From Bacteroidota bacterium (lineage in GTDB: Bacteria; Bacteroidota; Bacteroidia; Chitinophagales; Saprospiraceae), in contig JAIUPL010000025.1 of assembly GCA_020160935.1 (NCBI GenBank), forward strand, positions 17,501 to 81,500: a DNA stretch of 64,000 nucleotides, in the 5' to 3' direction. This document shows, piece after piece, positions 34,579-42,401 of the stretch (position 1 is the stretch's first letter; each line of letters starts with the position of its first letter). The notes below the pieces were generated by a model. It was given only the letters and a program-made list of their open reading frames with translations, made no database searches and was not told where the DNA came from. A program made the position numbers and the translations under genes.

Positions 34579-35568
34579 TTAATCCCCCGGCCAGTAATGC
34601 TCGCAAGCCTTGCGGATATACTCACCGGGGCGCGCCTTCGACGACAGAAACAGCGAGGCGCGGCATCCTACTTCATAGGGGCAGTCGTTGATGATAGCAT
34701 CGGCTTTGCCGTCGCGATCCAGGTCGCCAAACCACAACAGATCGACCGAAGGGCTGGCATCCGGTGCTTCGGGTTTTACCCAGGGCGTAAGGTCCTGATA
34801 TCGAACCGGTTCTGCGCTAAAATCAATAAGTCGCAATTGGTAATCACTTACCCGCACATAGGTGTTTTCCAGCGCGGCACAGCCCGTAGCCGCGAGGCCG
34901 TAGGTGGGTAGCGAAATGGTGTCGTTCACGTCGTTGCCGGGGTAAATGGACAATTGCCCGCCGGGGTTCAGTGTTGGGGAAAAAAACATTTGACCGATTT
35001 CGAATTTTCCCAGCGGGCCGCAATAACCTGTCGGTATAGGTTGCAGGCTGGAAACCAGAAATTTGCTGGGATCGGCCTGGTTGGTTTTCAGCACTTTTAC
35101 CTGCGACTGGTAAAATTCGTTGAATTCGCTGACGATGCGTACCTGCACCCGTCGCACTTCGTCGGCAAAGGAGTCGCGCGCATACACGCCAAACCACTGG
35201 AGCGGAGGCAGGTTTTCTCCTTCCGGCATGATTTCATTTTCATAATGCAGGCCCATGGTTCCGGTGAGGTAAGCGCCGAATGCCCAGCCAGTGGTGTTTT
35301 TATATCGCACTTTCAACCAGGGAGCGTATGGCGATTCAGGGTCGGTCGTGTCGGCCTGTACGTACTCGCCGTTGTTGTAGGTTTCCAGCACCTGTACGAC
35401 GGCGCCCTGGGTAAGAGAGCCCGTTTTTTTGGCATTTTTATCGGGGGCATCGCGCAGGTTCAAAGAACTGGCGGTAACGATCATTTCTTCAGGCAGGAAA
35501 ATGCCGGATTGTGCCGACAGGCCGGCCGCAAGCAAAAAGAATGGCAATAGAAAGTAAAAAAACTTCAT
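34579..35568 (-). CDS. Exported SH3-domain protein
   Basis: 329 residues from the ATG at 35568 (MKFFYFLLPFFLLAAGLSAQ, signal peptide); the frame runs further up through repeat sequence, which I exclude. A bacterial SH3 domain (MIVTASSLNLRDAPDKNAKK ... GWAFGAYLTGT, about residues 30-105) is followed by ~220 residues of unknown fold. Near the C-terminus VDLLWFGDLDRDGKADAII is a calcium-type DxDxDG loop, as in FG-GAP or EF-like repeats. Bacterial SH3 domains often bind cell-wall peptides. The gene is framed by inverted composite repeats. A second exported SH3 protein is at 48239-49102. Confidence 0.82.
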   Translation of the reverse strand: MKFFYFLLPFFLLAAGLSAQSGIFLPEEMIVTASSLNLRDAPDKNAKKTGSLTQGAVVQVLETYNNGEYVQADTTDPESPYAPWLKVRYKNTTGWAFGAYLTGTMGLHYENEIMPEGENLPPLQWFGVYARDSFADEVRRVQVRIVSEFNEFYQSQVKVLKTNQADPSKFLVSSLQPIPTGYCGPLGKFEIGQMFFSPTLNPGGQLSIYPGNDVNDTISLPTYGLAATGCAALENTYVRVSDYQLRLIDFSAEPVRYQDLTPWVKPEAPDASPSVDLLWFGDLDRDGKADAIINDCPYEVGCRASLFLSSKARPGEYIRKACEHYWPGD

Positions 35569-35607
35569 TGAAGTGTTGAGGCGTTGAAAATGATAAAAGT
35601 GGGATAG

Positions 35608-35856
35608 AGGTGTTTTGGTGTTTTGGTGTTTTGGAGGGCGTTGCACTTGGCATTGTGAAGGAGGTGGAGGAGAGGGGTTGAGAGGTTGAGGTGTTGAGAG
35701 TTGAGAGTTGAGAAGGGTAGCATCCAAATAATACCTTACCACCACTGCAAGCCCTGAAAGGGCGTATCCAATAGTACAGCGCAACGCGCTGTGTATTCGT
35801 AAACACCAAAACACCAAAACACAAAAACACGTAAACACAAAAACACAAAAACACAA
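35608..35856. repeat. Composite repeat right of the SH3 gene
   Basis: GTGTTTTG words (35608-35634), GTTGAGAG words (35671-35713), the dispersed CGTTGC/CAGGGCTT element inverted (35749-35793), then AAACACCA/AAACACAA words (35801-35856). Reverse-complemented, the part TTTACGAATACACAG through GGCTTGCAGTGGTGGTAAGG is nearly identical to 34375-34445. The two composites thus flank the SH3 gene as inverted repeats. Confidence 0.9.
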
Positions 35857-35865
35857 ATCCCCTTC

Positions 35866-36633
35866 CTAAAACGCCCGAAAAACATCCCACGCAAAACGCA
35901 GGACGATACCGGCTACCACCACCAAAAAGACTTTTCGAATAAACTCGTTGCCGCGCAGTACCGCCAATCGGCTGCCAAAGTACGAACCAGCGACATTGCA
36001 AACCAGCATTGGCAATGCCAAATGAAAAAGTACATGTTTATGGATCAGAAAAAAGACCAGCGAGGAAACATCGGCAATCACATTGACTACCTTTGAAATG
36101 CCAGAGGCGTTCAAAAACGAATACCCAACTACACTTACAAAGGCAAATACCAGCAAACTGCCGGTGCCAGGGCCTACAAAGCCATTGTAAAATCCCAATA
36201 CAGCCCCAATGCCGGCAGCCACCCAGGGCAACTGTTTTTCAGAAAAACGAAAAGACTGCTGCTGCCCGAGGTTCTTTTTTCGGTAAGTGTACATCGCTAT
36301 CGCTACAATCAGTACCAGAATGATGGGCTTCAGTACATACGATGGCACCATGCTCTGCACCGTCGCGCCTGCATACGAACACATAGAAGCACTGATGCCG
36401 GCAAAAAATATCGTTTTCCAGGGCATTTTCATCACCCGGCTGTAATTCCAGGCCGCAATGGTAGTGCCTGCCGCCGATGCCAGCCTGTTCGTGCTGATAA
36501 TGTTGGGAACCGTCAGTTGTGGATACAACACGAAAAATGCCGGTATCTGTACCAGCCCGCCGCCGCCCACGATGCTGTCGATAAAGCCGGAGAGGAAGGC
36601 GAAAAAACAAAGAAGAAATAAGTCAAGAGTCAT
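35866..36633 (-). CDS. TauE/SafE family membrane transporter
   Basis: 255 residues, about eight helices in two repeated halves: LCFFAFLSGFIDSIVGGGGLVQIPA opens the first and AGIGAVLGFYNGFVGPGTGSLL opens the second, both with the family's Gly-rich pattern. TauE/SafE proteins export sulfite, sulfoacetate or other small organic anions; the substrate here is unknown. The start codon and first residues (MTLDL) lie in the AGTCCTG-type repeat (GACTCTTGACTTA), so the element reaches into the gene. No sulfur-metabolism neighbours. Confidence 0.88.
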   Translation of the reverse strand: MTLDLFLLCFFAFLSGFIDSIVGGGGLVQIPAFFVLYPQLTVPNIISTNRLASAAGTTIAAWNYSRVMKMPWKTIFFAGISASMCSYAGATVQSMVPSYVLKPIILVLIVAIAMYTYRKKNLGQQQSFRFSEKQLPWVAAGIGAVLGFYNGFVGPGTGSLLVFAFVSVVGYSFLNASGISKVVNVIADVSSLVFFLIHKHVLFHLALPMLVCNVAGSYFGSRLAVLRGNEFIRKVFLVVVAGIVLRFAWDVFRAF

Positions 36634-36641
36634 AAGACAAG

Positions 36642-36782
36642 AGTCCTAAGTCAAGAGTCCTGAGTCCTAAGTCCTGAGTCTGTAGCGTACACCTTCTTCA
36701 GTTTGGCATTCTAATGGATAGAGGCCCTAGATAACGTGGTCAACTCTACAGACTCAGGACTTAGGACTCAGGACTCTTGACT
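36642..36782. repeat. Family-A palindrome with hybrid core
   Basis: Identical 37-bp heptamer parts (36649-36685 and 36746-36782), but the inner cores differ: left GTAGCGTACACCTTC (type 2), right, read on the minus strand, GTAGAGTTGACCACGTT (type 1). The plus-strand loop 36703-36726 begins TTGGCATTCTAATGGATAGA. It overlaps the start of TauE/SafE and the end of the flippase-like gene, both on the minus strand. Confidence 0.94.
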
Positions 36783-37852
36783 ATTTTAGTTACCCACGCT
36801 GGCACCACCACCGCCCCAACCAGCAAATATCCATAATAGGCCATCCCACGCCACAGCAATGCTACCACCAGTCCAATGCCGGCAGGCACATAATCCGAAA
36901 TAAATCCTACCAGTGCCATTTCCGCCAGTCCTGCGCCGCCGGGCGTCGGGCTGAACGCCATGATGATAAACATCGCCACCAGGCGCGCATAAATAAACGC
37001 CTGCGTACCGCCATCGAGTGGGGTAGTGGGCACCACTGCGATAATCAGACAGTTAATCATGATGAATTTGGACGTCCAGGCGCCCACTGTTCCCGCGATG
37101 ACGCCGAGGTGATAGCGCCAGCCTTGCCGGTGCATTTCCTCGGCAGCCAGGGCAAACTCTTCTCCGAGTAGATCGAGCCGTTCCGCATATTTTTTCAAAA
37201 AAGGGCGCTTGGCCAGCCAGTGCAGGGCCACTTTGGCATAGCGCGGACGAATAAGCAGCAGAAATACCAGAACACTCCAGTAACTGAACATCAGCGCGTA
37301 TGTCACGAAAAAAGTGCCACTCGCCAGTCCGACATCGCTGTACGTTTTCATACCCGGATAAAGCATGGGCGGACCGTAAATCAACAACAGCAGAGGTAAA
37401 CTGATGATAAAAAAGCCCGAATCGCACACCATGGTATAAAATACTGCGGCGGCTGTGCGACCTGCCGAAAGTTTTTCCTTTGTCAGCACAAACAACATCA
37501 CAAACGGCCCGCCCTTGCTGGTGGGCGTAAGCGCCGCACTAAACTCCCACAAAATGATCAGTTCTATGCATTTGCTCCATGAAAAACCTGTGAGGGTGCG
37601 CATCCGCAGAGAGTAAAACAAATGCCTGACTATCAGAACAATAAAAGCAAGTATTATCCAGAAAATGGCATGACCTGTCCATTCGATTGCTCGAAATTGC
37701 GCCGGATCGAACTGCCGGTAAAACAAATACCCGACTGCTGCCATGCCCAACAAAACAGGCAGGATAATGCGCGACAAACGGAAGGATCGCAACACACGCT
37801 GCTGGCTTTGTTCGTCCAGTTCAGGTGGGGGAGTGGTGGTGGGCTCTTGCAC
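36761..37852 (-). CDS. UPF0104/LPG-synthase-TM-type flippase-like membrane protein
   Basis: 363 residues, GTG start at 37852 (QEPTTTPPPELDEQ). Eight or more helices. Signature parts: FSAALTPTSKGGPFVMLFVLTKEK, YTMVCDSGFFIISLPLLLL and AFSPTPGGAGLAEMALVGF, typical of the lysylphosphatidylglycerol synthase transmembrane family, whose members flip or modify lipids. A separate catalytic domain is missing, so this is a stand-alone membrane part of unknown lipid specificity. The C-terminal VKSPES and stop are encoded by the repeat, like the tails of HtpG and PurQ. Confidence 0.87.
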   Translation of the reverse strand: MQEPTTTPPPELDEQSQQRVLRSFRLSRIILPVLLGMAAVGYLFYRQFDPAQFRAIEWTGHAIFWIILAFIVLIVRHLFYSLRMRTLTGFSWSKCIELIILWEFSAALTPTSKGGPFVMLFVLTKEKLSAGRTAAAVFYTMVCDSGFFIISLPLLLLIYGPPMLYPGMKTYSDVGLASGTFFVTYALMFSYWSVLVFLLLIRPRYAKVALHWLAKRPFLKKYAERLDLLGEEFALAAEEMHRQGWRYHLGVIAGTVGAWTSKFIMINCLIIAVVPTTPLDGGTQAFIYARLVAMFIIMAFSPTPGGAGLAEMALVGFISDYVPAGIGLVVALLWRGMAYYGYLLVGAVVVPAWVTKIVKSPES

Positions 37853-37998
37853 GGGTGTGTGGTTTTTGAAAGGGCAAAGGTGTAGGATTTTGGGAGGTGT
37901 TGCACCAAAAAAACGGTTTTTCTTCCGACCATCCCCTGATAAAATGCATTTGGGACGTGTATATTTACCAGCGTAATATTATCCAAAAACTTGAAACT

Positions 37999-40443
37999 AT
38001 GTTCAGACGCGTTTACCTGCTTCTTTTATGTTCCCTGTTTGCTGAAATCACCCTTCATGCCCAGTCCTCTTCACAGGATGCTGCCCTCGCGCTGGAAGCC
38101 ACGGCCGATACGGTACAACTTTCCATTGCACTCAAATGGCCCAATCCCTCGCCTGCCAATACGGTGATTAAACGCCGCAAAAAAGGCCAGGCTGGTAACC
38201 AGTGGACAACCCTCATCAATCAGACAAATTCGACACTTTCTACCTACACAGATACCAATCTGGAAAAAGGCGCCACCTATGAGTATGTTGTTCGCCGCAC
38301 GACTACTTATTCAAGCACCGGATTTGTGCAGGTAGCCATGCTGGCACCCGTAGTCGATTTTCGGGGCAAAATCCTGATATTCATCGACTCCACTACGGCT
38401 GATGCCACGGGAATCGAATTAAAGAAATTCAAAGACGGCATGCGCGGCGACGGCTGGCAAACAGTACCCATTAAAACTGGCCCTTCCAGTACCGTTCAGA
38501 GCGTAAAAAGCCGCATCATATCGGAATACAATGCCGATCCGCTCCATGTCAAAGCGGTACTGCTCATCGGGAATATACCCGTTCCATATTCCGGCAATGT
38601 GGCCTGGGACGGGCACACCGACCACTACGGCGCATGGCCTTGCGATAATTATTATGCGGATGTAGATGGTGTGTGGACAGATGTGTCGGTCAACACCACC
38701 TCTCCTGCGAGAGATGCCAATGACAATGTTCCGGGTGACGGGAAATTTGATCAAAGCACAATGCCGTCCTCAGCCGAATTGATGGTGGGTCGCATCGATT
38801 TCCGCCACCTGAATCCGACATCTTTCGGCGTTTCCAGCACGGCCGATTTGTATAATCGTTATTTCCGGAAAAACTACCTGTGGCGCAACGGGCTATATCG
38901 GGTGGAAAATCGGGCACTGGTGGACGACAATTTTGGTTATTTCGGAGGCGAGGCTTTCGCTGCCAACGGTTATAGAAATGCCTACCCGCTGGTAGGCGCT
39001 GCCCATGTCGTTGCCGGTGATTTTTTGAACGATACTGATACTAGTTCCTACCTGATGGGCTATGCTTGCGGCCCGGGTTCGTACACCAGTGCTTACGGCG
39101 TTGGCAATAGCACTGAGGTAGCAGCAGATTCTATCAATGTCGTTTTTTCAAACATTTTTGGCAGTTATCATGGCGATTGGGATTATGATAACAATCCCCT
39201 GATGCCTTCTTCATTGGCTTCCAGAGGCGGGATTCTCTCTTGTTCCTGGGCAGGCCGTCCACACTGGTTTATGCAGGGACTGGCTTCGGGCGAGCCGATT
39301 GGGTATTGCTCCCTCGAAACCATACGCGCTTCCTCCAACAGCGAATATGTTTCGACAAGCGCTTATGGCGCCAGCGGCGCACACGTGGCCTTGCTCGGCG
39401 ACCCGACCGTACGAGCGCATATCATTGCGCCTGTAGGTGAAATAAATGCCGTCAGTACCTGCACTGCGGTAGAAATTTCATGGACGGCCTCGCCAGATAC
39501 CGGCATTTTGGGGTATCATGTGTATCGGTCTACTTCGCTCGACGGGCCGTATGTTCGCCTGACCAATCAATTGGTGACTGCACTCTCCTGGACTACTGAT
39601 GGAACTGTATCGGATACTTTTTATTATCAGGTTCGGCCAGTCAGGATAGAACATGCGCCCGGCGGCGGATTCTATTACAACACCGGAGTAGGAAAGATTT
39701 TGCAACATATTCACGTGGGGACACCGGTGGTGACGCTGTCTTCCGATAACCCTGTGCTCACTTGTGACCATCCCTGCGCACAATTGATAGCCAACATTGA
39801 TGCGCCAGGACAGCCGATTGAATTTTTTGTGAGTGGCCCTGATTTGATCGACAGCACCTGGACCGTTTGCCAGCCTGGTTTGTATTCCTTGCAGGCTACC
39901 AACCTGAGCAATGGTTGTGTGGCAACCGCTTCGCAAGGGATTGACGCCAATTTTAATTTGCCCATTATTTTTGGAATCGATATCACACCTGTGAGCGCTC
40001 CAGGAGCATCAGATGGCGTCATTTCGGTGCTGGGTCCGGGTATCCCATACGATTATCTCTGGGAAAATGGTGAAACCGGCGCACAGCGGACTGGCCTGAC
40101 AGCCGGATTTTATTCCGTCACGGTTACCAATCCGGTCAATGGCTGCACGGTCGTCTGGTCTGTTTCAGTGGGTATGGTCAATGGCACAACCTCCCCAATG
40201 GAAGCGATTGACTGGCAAATTTACCCCAACCCTGCAACGAATTTCCTTTCGGTTATACAAGCAGAAAATGGAGACGAAATACGTATTTTCGATGCCAGTG
40301 GCCGTTTGGTGCTGCACGAAAAACGCTCCGGCGCGCAGTACTCGCTGGATATTTCTGCTTTGCAAGCGGGTTTTTATTTCGCCACGCTTTACCACAAAGG
40401 CCGGAGCCTTGGCAGCAGGCATTTTTCTAAAATTAAACCCTGA
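37999..40443 (+). CDS. Large T9SS-secreted protein with possible C25/caspase-like peptidase domain and FN3 domains
   Basis: 814 residues from the ATG at 37999 (MFRRVYLLLLCSLFAEITLHAQ, signal peptide). Fibronectin-type repeats occupy ~20-115. Residues ~115-470 resemble the gingipain-like fold: AVLLIGNIPVPYSG, HYGAWPCDNYYADVDG, AELMVGRIDFRHL, then FGSYHGDWDYDNN and GGILSCSWAGRPHW, with a His and Cys 24 residues apart that may be catalytic. A second fibronectin domain (ISWTASPDTGILGYHVYRST) and a cohesin/SprB-like segment follow, and the T9SS sorting domain closes it (IYPNPATNFLSV, RIFDASGRLVLHEK, DISALQAGFYFATLYHKG). Surface location is likely; protease activity is inference. Confidence 0.83.
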   Translation: MFRRVYLLLLCSLFAEITLHAQSSSQDAALALEATADTVQLSIALKWPNPSPANTVIKRRKKGQAGNQWTTLINQTNSTLSTYTDTNLEKGATYEYVVRRTTTYSSTGFVQVAMLAPVVDFRGKILIFIDSTTADATGIELKKFKDGMRGDGWQTVPIKTGPSSTVQSVKSRIISEYNADPLHVKAVLLIGNIPVPYSGNVAWDGHTDHYGAWPCDNYYADVDGVWTDVSVNTTSPARDANDNVPGDGKFDQSTMPSSAELMVGRIDFRHLNPTSFGVSSTADLYNRYFRKNYLWRNGLYRVENRALVDDNFGYFGGEAFAANGYRNAYPLVGAAHVVAGDFLNDTDTSSYLMGYACGPGSYTSAYGVGNSTEVAADSINVVFSNIFGSYHGDWDYDNNPLMPSSLASRGGILSCSWAGRPHWFMQGLASGEPIGYCSLETIRASSNSEYVSTSAYGASGAHVALLGDPTVRAHIIAPVGEINAVSTCTAVEISWTASPDTGILGYHVYRSTSLDGPYVRLTNQLVTALSWTTDGTVSDTFYYQVRPVRIEHAPGGGFYYNTGVGKILQHIHVGTPVVTLSSDNPVLTCDHPCAQLIANIDAPGQPIEFFVSGPDLIDSTWTVCQPGLYSLQATNLSNGCVATASQGIDANFNLPIIFGIDITPVSAPGASDGVISVLGPGIPYDYLWENGETGAQRTGLTAGFYSVTVTNPVNGCTVVWSVSVGMVNGTTSPMEAIDWQIYPNPATNFLSVIQAENGDEIRIFDASGRLVLHEKRSGAQYSLDISALQAGFYFATLYHKGRSLGSRHFSKIKP

Positions 40444-40460
40444 CGTCGCCAAAAAAAAAA

Positions 40461-40492
40461 TCCCGCATTTTCCTCCAATGAGGAAAACCGGG
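40461..40492 (-). terminator. Hairpin with T-run on the minus strand
   Basis: TCCCGCATTTTCCTC pairs with GAGGAAAACCGGGA around CAAT; ten A's precede it on the plus strand (40451-40460), which are U's after the hairpin for leftward transcription. It would stop leftward reading that passes the palindrome at 40538-40687. Confidence 0.6.
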
Positions 40493-40537
40493 AAACTATG
40501 GTACTCATTCGTATGAAGTCAAAAAAGCCACCCTATA

Positions 40538-40687
40538 GAGATGTGAGAGAGTGAGAGCGTGAGAGTTGTGAGAGCGTGAGAGTTCGTAGAGTACACCGCT
40601 CGACGTTTAAAATTGCAAGAGTACAGCGGTGTACTCTACGAACTCTCACGCTCTCACAACTCTCACGCTCTCACTCTCTCACATCTC
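40538..40687. repeat. Perfect palindrome, 63-bp arms, GTGAGAG words
   Basis: Left arm 40538-40600 and right arm 40625-40687 agree at every position; the loop is 24 bases. Arms: GTGAGAGx octamers, then CGTAGAGTACACCGCT, the type-2 core otherwise seen with AGTCCTG arms. It lies between convergent genes (T9SS cargo and LpxH-like). Confidence 0.97.
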
Positions 40688-40701
40688 TCACGCTCTCTCT
40701 T

Positions 40702-41559
40702 TTATACCGCTTCCATCGCCGCTGCCTGCACTTCCGGCAGCACTTCTTCCTGGCGGAGGGTAAATATTTTGGGTTCTTTTTCCACCACTTGCAGGCGCGG
40801 ATTCGGCATGCTGAACTCGGATTCGTCGTATTGGTAAATGCTCCATTTCCCGTGTGCAAATTCCAGGGAAGTGAGGTGCTCTACCCAGTCGCCGCTGTTC
40901 ATGTAGGTGACCGTACGGCCGTTTTGAGCCGTTACATCGCGCAATTGCGGGCGGTGAATATGGCCGCATACCACATAGTCGTAGCCTTTTTCGGCCGCCA
41001 GTTGGATGGCAGTGTCTTCAAAATCGCTGATGTAGCGAACGGCGCCTTTCACACCTTTTTTCACTCGGGCAGCAAACGAGACAGGGCCTAGTCCAAACAA
41101 CCTGCGCATGCGATTAATGCCCCGGTTGATGCGGATGAGCAAGTCGTACCCTTCTCCGCCGAGTTTGGCCAGCCAGCGTGCACGTTGAATGCTGGCATCG
41201 AATACATCGCCGTGGAACACCCAGTGTGTTTTGCCGTCTACCTGAAATACAAGTTTGTTGCGCAGGTGGATCATGCCGAAGGCCATTTCACCAAACTTGC
41301 GCAACACATCGTCGTGGTTGCCGGTGAGGTAGTACACTTTTGTGCCCGAAACGGCCATTTTCATGAGTCGCCGGATCACTTCAAAATGCTCTTTCGGAAA
41401 ATAACTTTTTTTGAAAAACCACATGTCGATAATATCGCCGTTGAGCACCAGCGTACGCGGCTGGATGCTCTTGAGGTAGTTCAACAGTTCGCGGGCATGG
41501 CACCCGTAGGTACCTAAATGCAGGTCGGAAAGAACAACGATGTCCAGTTCTCTTTTCAT
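40702..41559 (-). CDS. Calcineurin-like phosphoesterase, LpxH-like (UDP-2,3-diacylglucosamine diphosphatase family)
   Basis: 285 residues from the ATG at 41559 (MKRELDIVVLSDLHLGTYG). Metal motifs: SDLHLG, LVLNGDIIDMW, YLTGNHDD, VFHGDVFD and VVCGHIHRPQ, in the order of the UDP-2,3-diacylglucosamine hydrolase branch. LpxH releases UMP to form lipid X in lipid A synthesis. Bacteroidota often carry several such paralogues, so I do not assign lpxH. The small membrane-protein gene ends 8 bases before this start, so they form an operon. A 63-bp-arm palindrome follows the stop. Confidence 0.88.
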   Translation of the reverse strand: MKRELDIVVLSDLHLGTYGCHARELLNYLKSIQPRTLVLNGDIIDMWFFKKSYFPKEHFEVIRRLMKMAVSGTKVYYLTGNHDDVLRKFGEMAFGMIHLRNKLVFQVDGKTHWVFHGDVFDASIQRARWLAKLGGEGYDLLIRINRGINRMRRLFGLGPVSFAARVKKGVKGAVRYISDFEDTAIQLAAEKGYDYVVCGHIHRPQLRDVTAQNGRTVTYMNSGDWVEHLTSLEFAHGKWSIYQYDESEFSMPNPRLQVVEKEPKIFTLRQEEVLPEVQAAAMEAV

Positions 41560-41567
41560 AATTTGGC

Positions 41568-41846
41568 TCAACGAACGGTGTGTTCAAAAATATTTTTAAA
41601 AAACCACAGCAGATAAACGACCGCCAACACGGCTCCGGCCAGCCAGGCGGCGCCTGTCAGACAATCGGAAAACAGCCGCCGTGTGCGTTGTTGTCGGGTG
41701 GTAGTATTGTTGAAATCCCGCGCCGTGGAAATGAGACCGTCCTGACTGAAACCTGAACCGGAATCCAGCGAATGCCGAAGCGATTGTAATGAGCGACCAA
41801 AGAAGAGGTGGACGTGCGAGGTGTGCCGGCGCGGGTGTAATTGCAT
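41568..41846 (-). CDS. Small membrane protein
   Basis: 92 residues from the ATG at 41846 (MQLHPRRHTSHVHLFF); an ATG at 41876 in frame is less likely because a TACTTTTG box overlaps it. Soluble Ser/Thr-rich N-terminal half, then one helix AAWLAGAVLAVVYLLWFF near the C-terminus, like a tail-anchored or single-pass protein. I do not recognise a family. It precedes the LpxH-like gene with an 8-base gap, so the two are co-transcribed; the reading frame is supported by position and by the candidate promoter, not by homology. Confidence 0.5.
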   Translation of the reverse strand: MQLHPRRHTSHVHLFFGRSLQSLRHSLDSGSGFSQDGLISTARDFNNTTTRQQRTRRLFSDCLTGAAWLAGAVLAVVYLLWFFKNIFEHTVR

Positions 41847-41873
41847 GGTTATCAATGTTTCAAATTGATACTG

Positions 41874-41881
41874 CAAAAGTA
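41874..41881 (-). promoter_or_regulatory. Candidate -7 box TACTTTTG
   Basis: Minus strand TACTTTTG, 28 bases before the ATG at 41846; matches TANNTTTG. A clear -33 TTTG is not seen. Its position decides against the upstream start at 41876. Confidence 0.4.
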
Positions 41882-41956
41882 GTGGCCGGGCCGGGCATGG
41901 ATGTTAAGCGTATATGAAGTTAGGGTTAAATGTGGGTGGATACGAGATATGGATGC

Positions 41957-42060
41957 GTATTGGTATTCGAATTGGTATTCGTATTGGTATTCGAATTCGT
42001 ATTCGTATTCGAATACACAGGGCGTTGCCCTGTGCTATTGGATACGCCCTTTCAGGGCTT
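41957..42060 (+). repeat. GTATTC tandem words joined to a dispersed CGTTGCCC element
   Basis: Bases 41957-42014 are GTATTG/GTATTC/GAATTC-type 6-bp words; 42015-42060 is another copy of the CACAGGGCGTTGCCCTGTG, CGCCCTTTCAGGGC element. It is in the same plus orientation as the copy at 34386, where the CGAATACACAG junction is identical. Confidence 0.83.
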
Positions 42061-42119
42061 CGTCGTGGCAATGATGTGTGCCCATATTTGATATTTATAA
42101 GCGAAGCGGTCAACTCTAC

Positions 42120-42196
42120 ATACTCTCACTCTCTCACTCTCTCACTCTCTCACGCTCTCACCTCTCACGCTCTCACGCTCTCACCTCTCACCTCTA
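42120..42196 (-). repeat. CTCTCACT/CTCTCACG word array, single arm
   Basis: About nine octamer/heptamer words CTCTCAC(T/G). It is preceded at 42105-42120 by AGCGGTCAACTCTACA, a half core of type 1. The inverted arm is missing. An AAAAAAGCCCCGCC...GGCAGGGCACTTT stretch follows, which may form a small hairpin. Confidence 0.78.
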
Positions 42197-42268
42197 AAAA
42201 AGCCCCGCCAGTATTGCACAGGCAGGGCACTTTCTCCGATAAACCAAATCAAACTTTCATTTTCTTAA

Positions 42269-42401
42269 AGTCCTCAGTCGTAAGTCCTGAGTCCTGAGTC
42301 CGTAGCGTACACCTTCATTTGTTGGGCATAATTATTATAAATTCCAACAGCAACGCGGTCAACTCTACAGACTGAGGACTCAGGACTGTCGACTTAGGAC
42401 T
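42269..42401. repeat. Family-A palindrome with hybrid core, after the TonB receptor
   Basis: Left arm ~42269-42313 (AGTCCTG words, core CGTAGCGTACACC), right arm ~42356-42401 (core GCGGTCAACTCTACA). Core types differ between arms, as at 32073 and 36642. It gives a hairpin just past the stop of the TonB-dependent receptor gene. Confidence 0.92.

Noticed and set aside
34328-35856. Classical insertion sequence or composite transposon
   Set aside because: No transposase frame in either flank and no target-site duplication that I can see.
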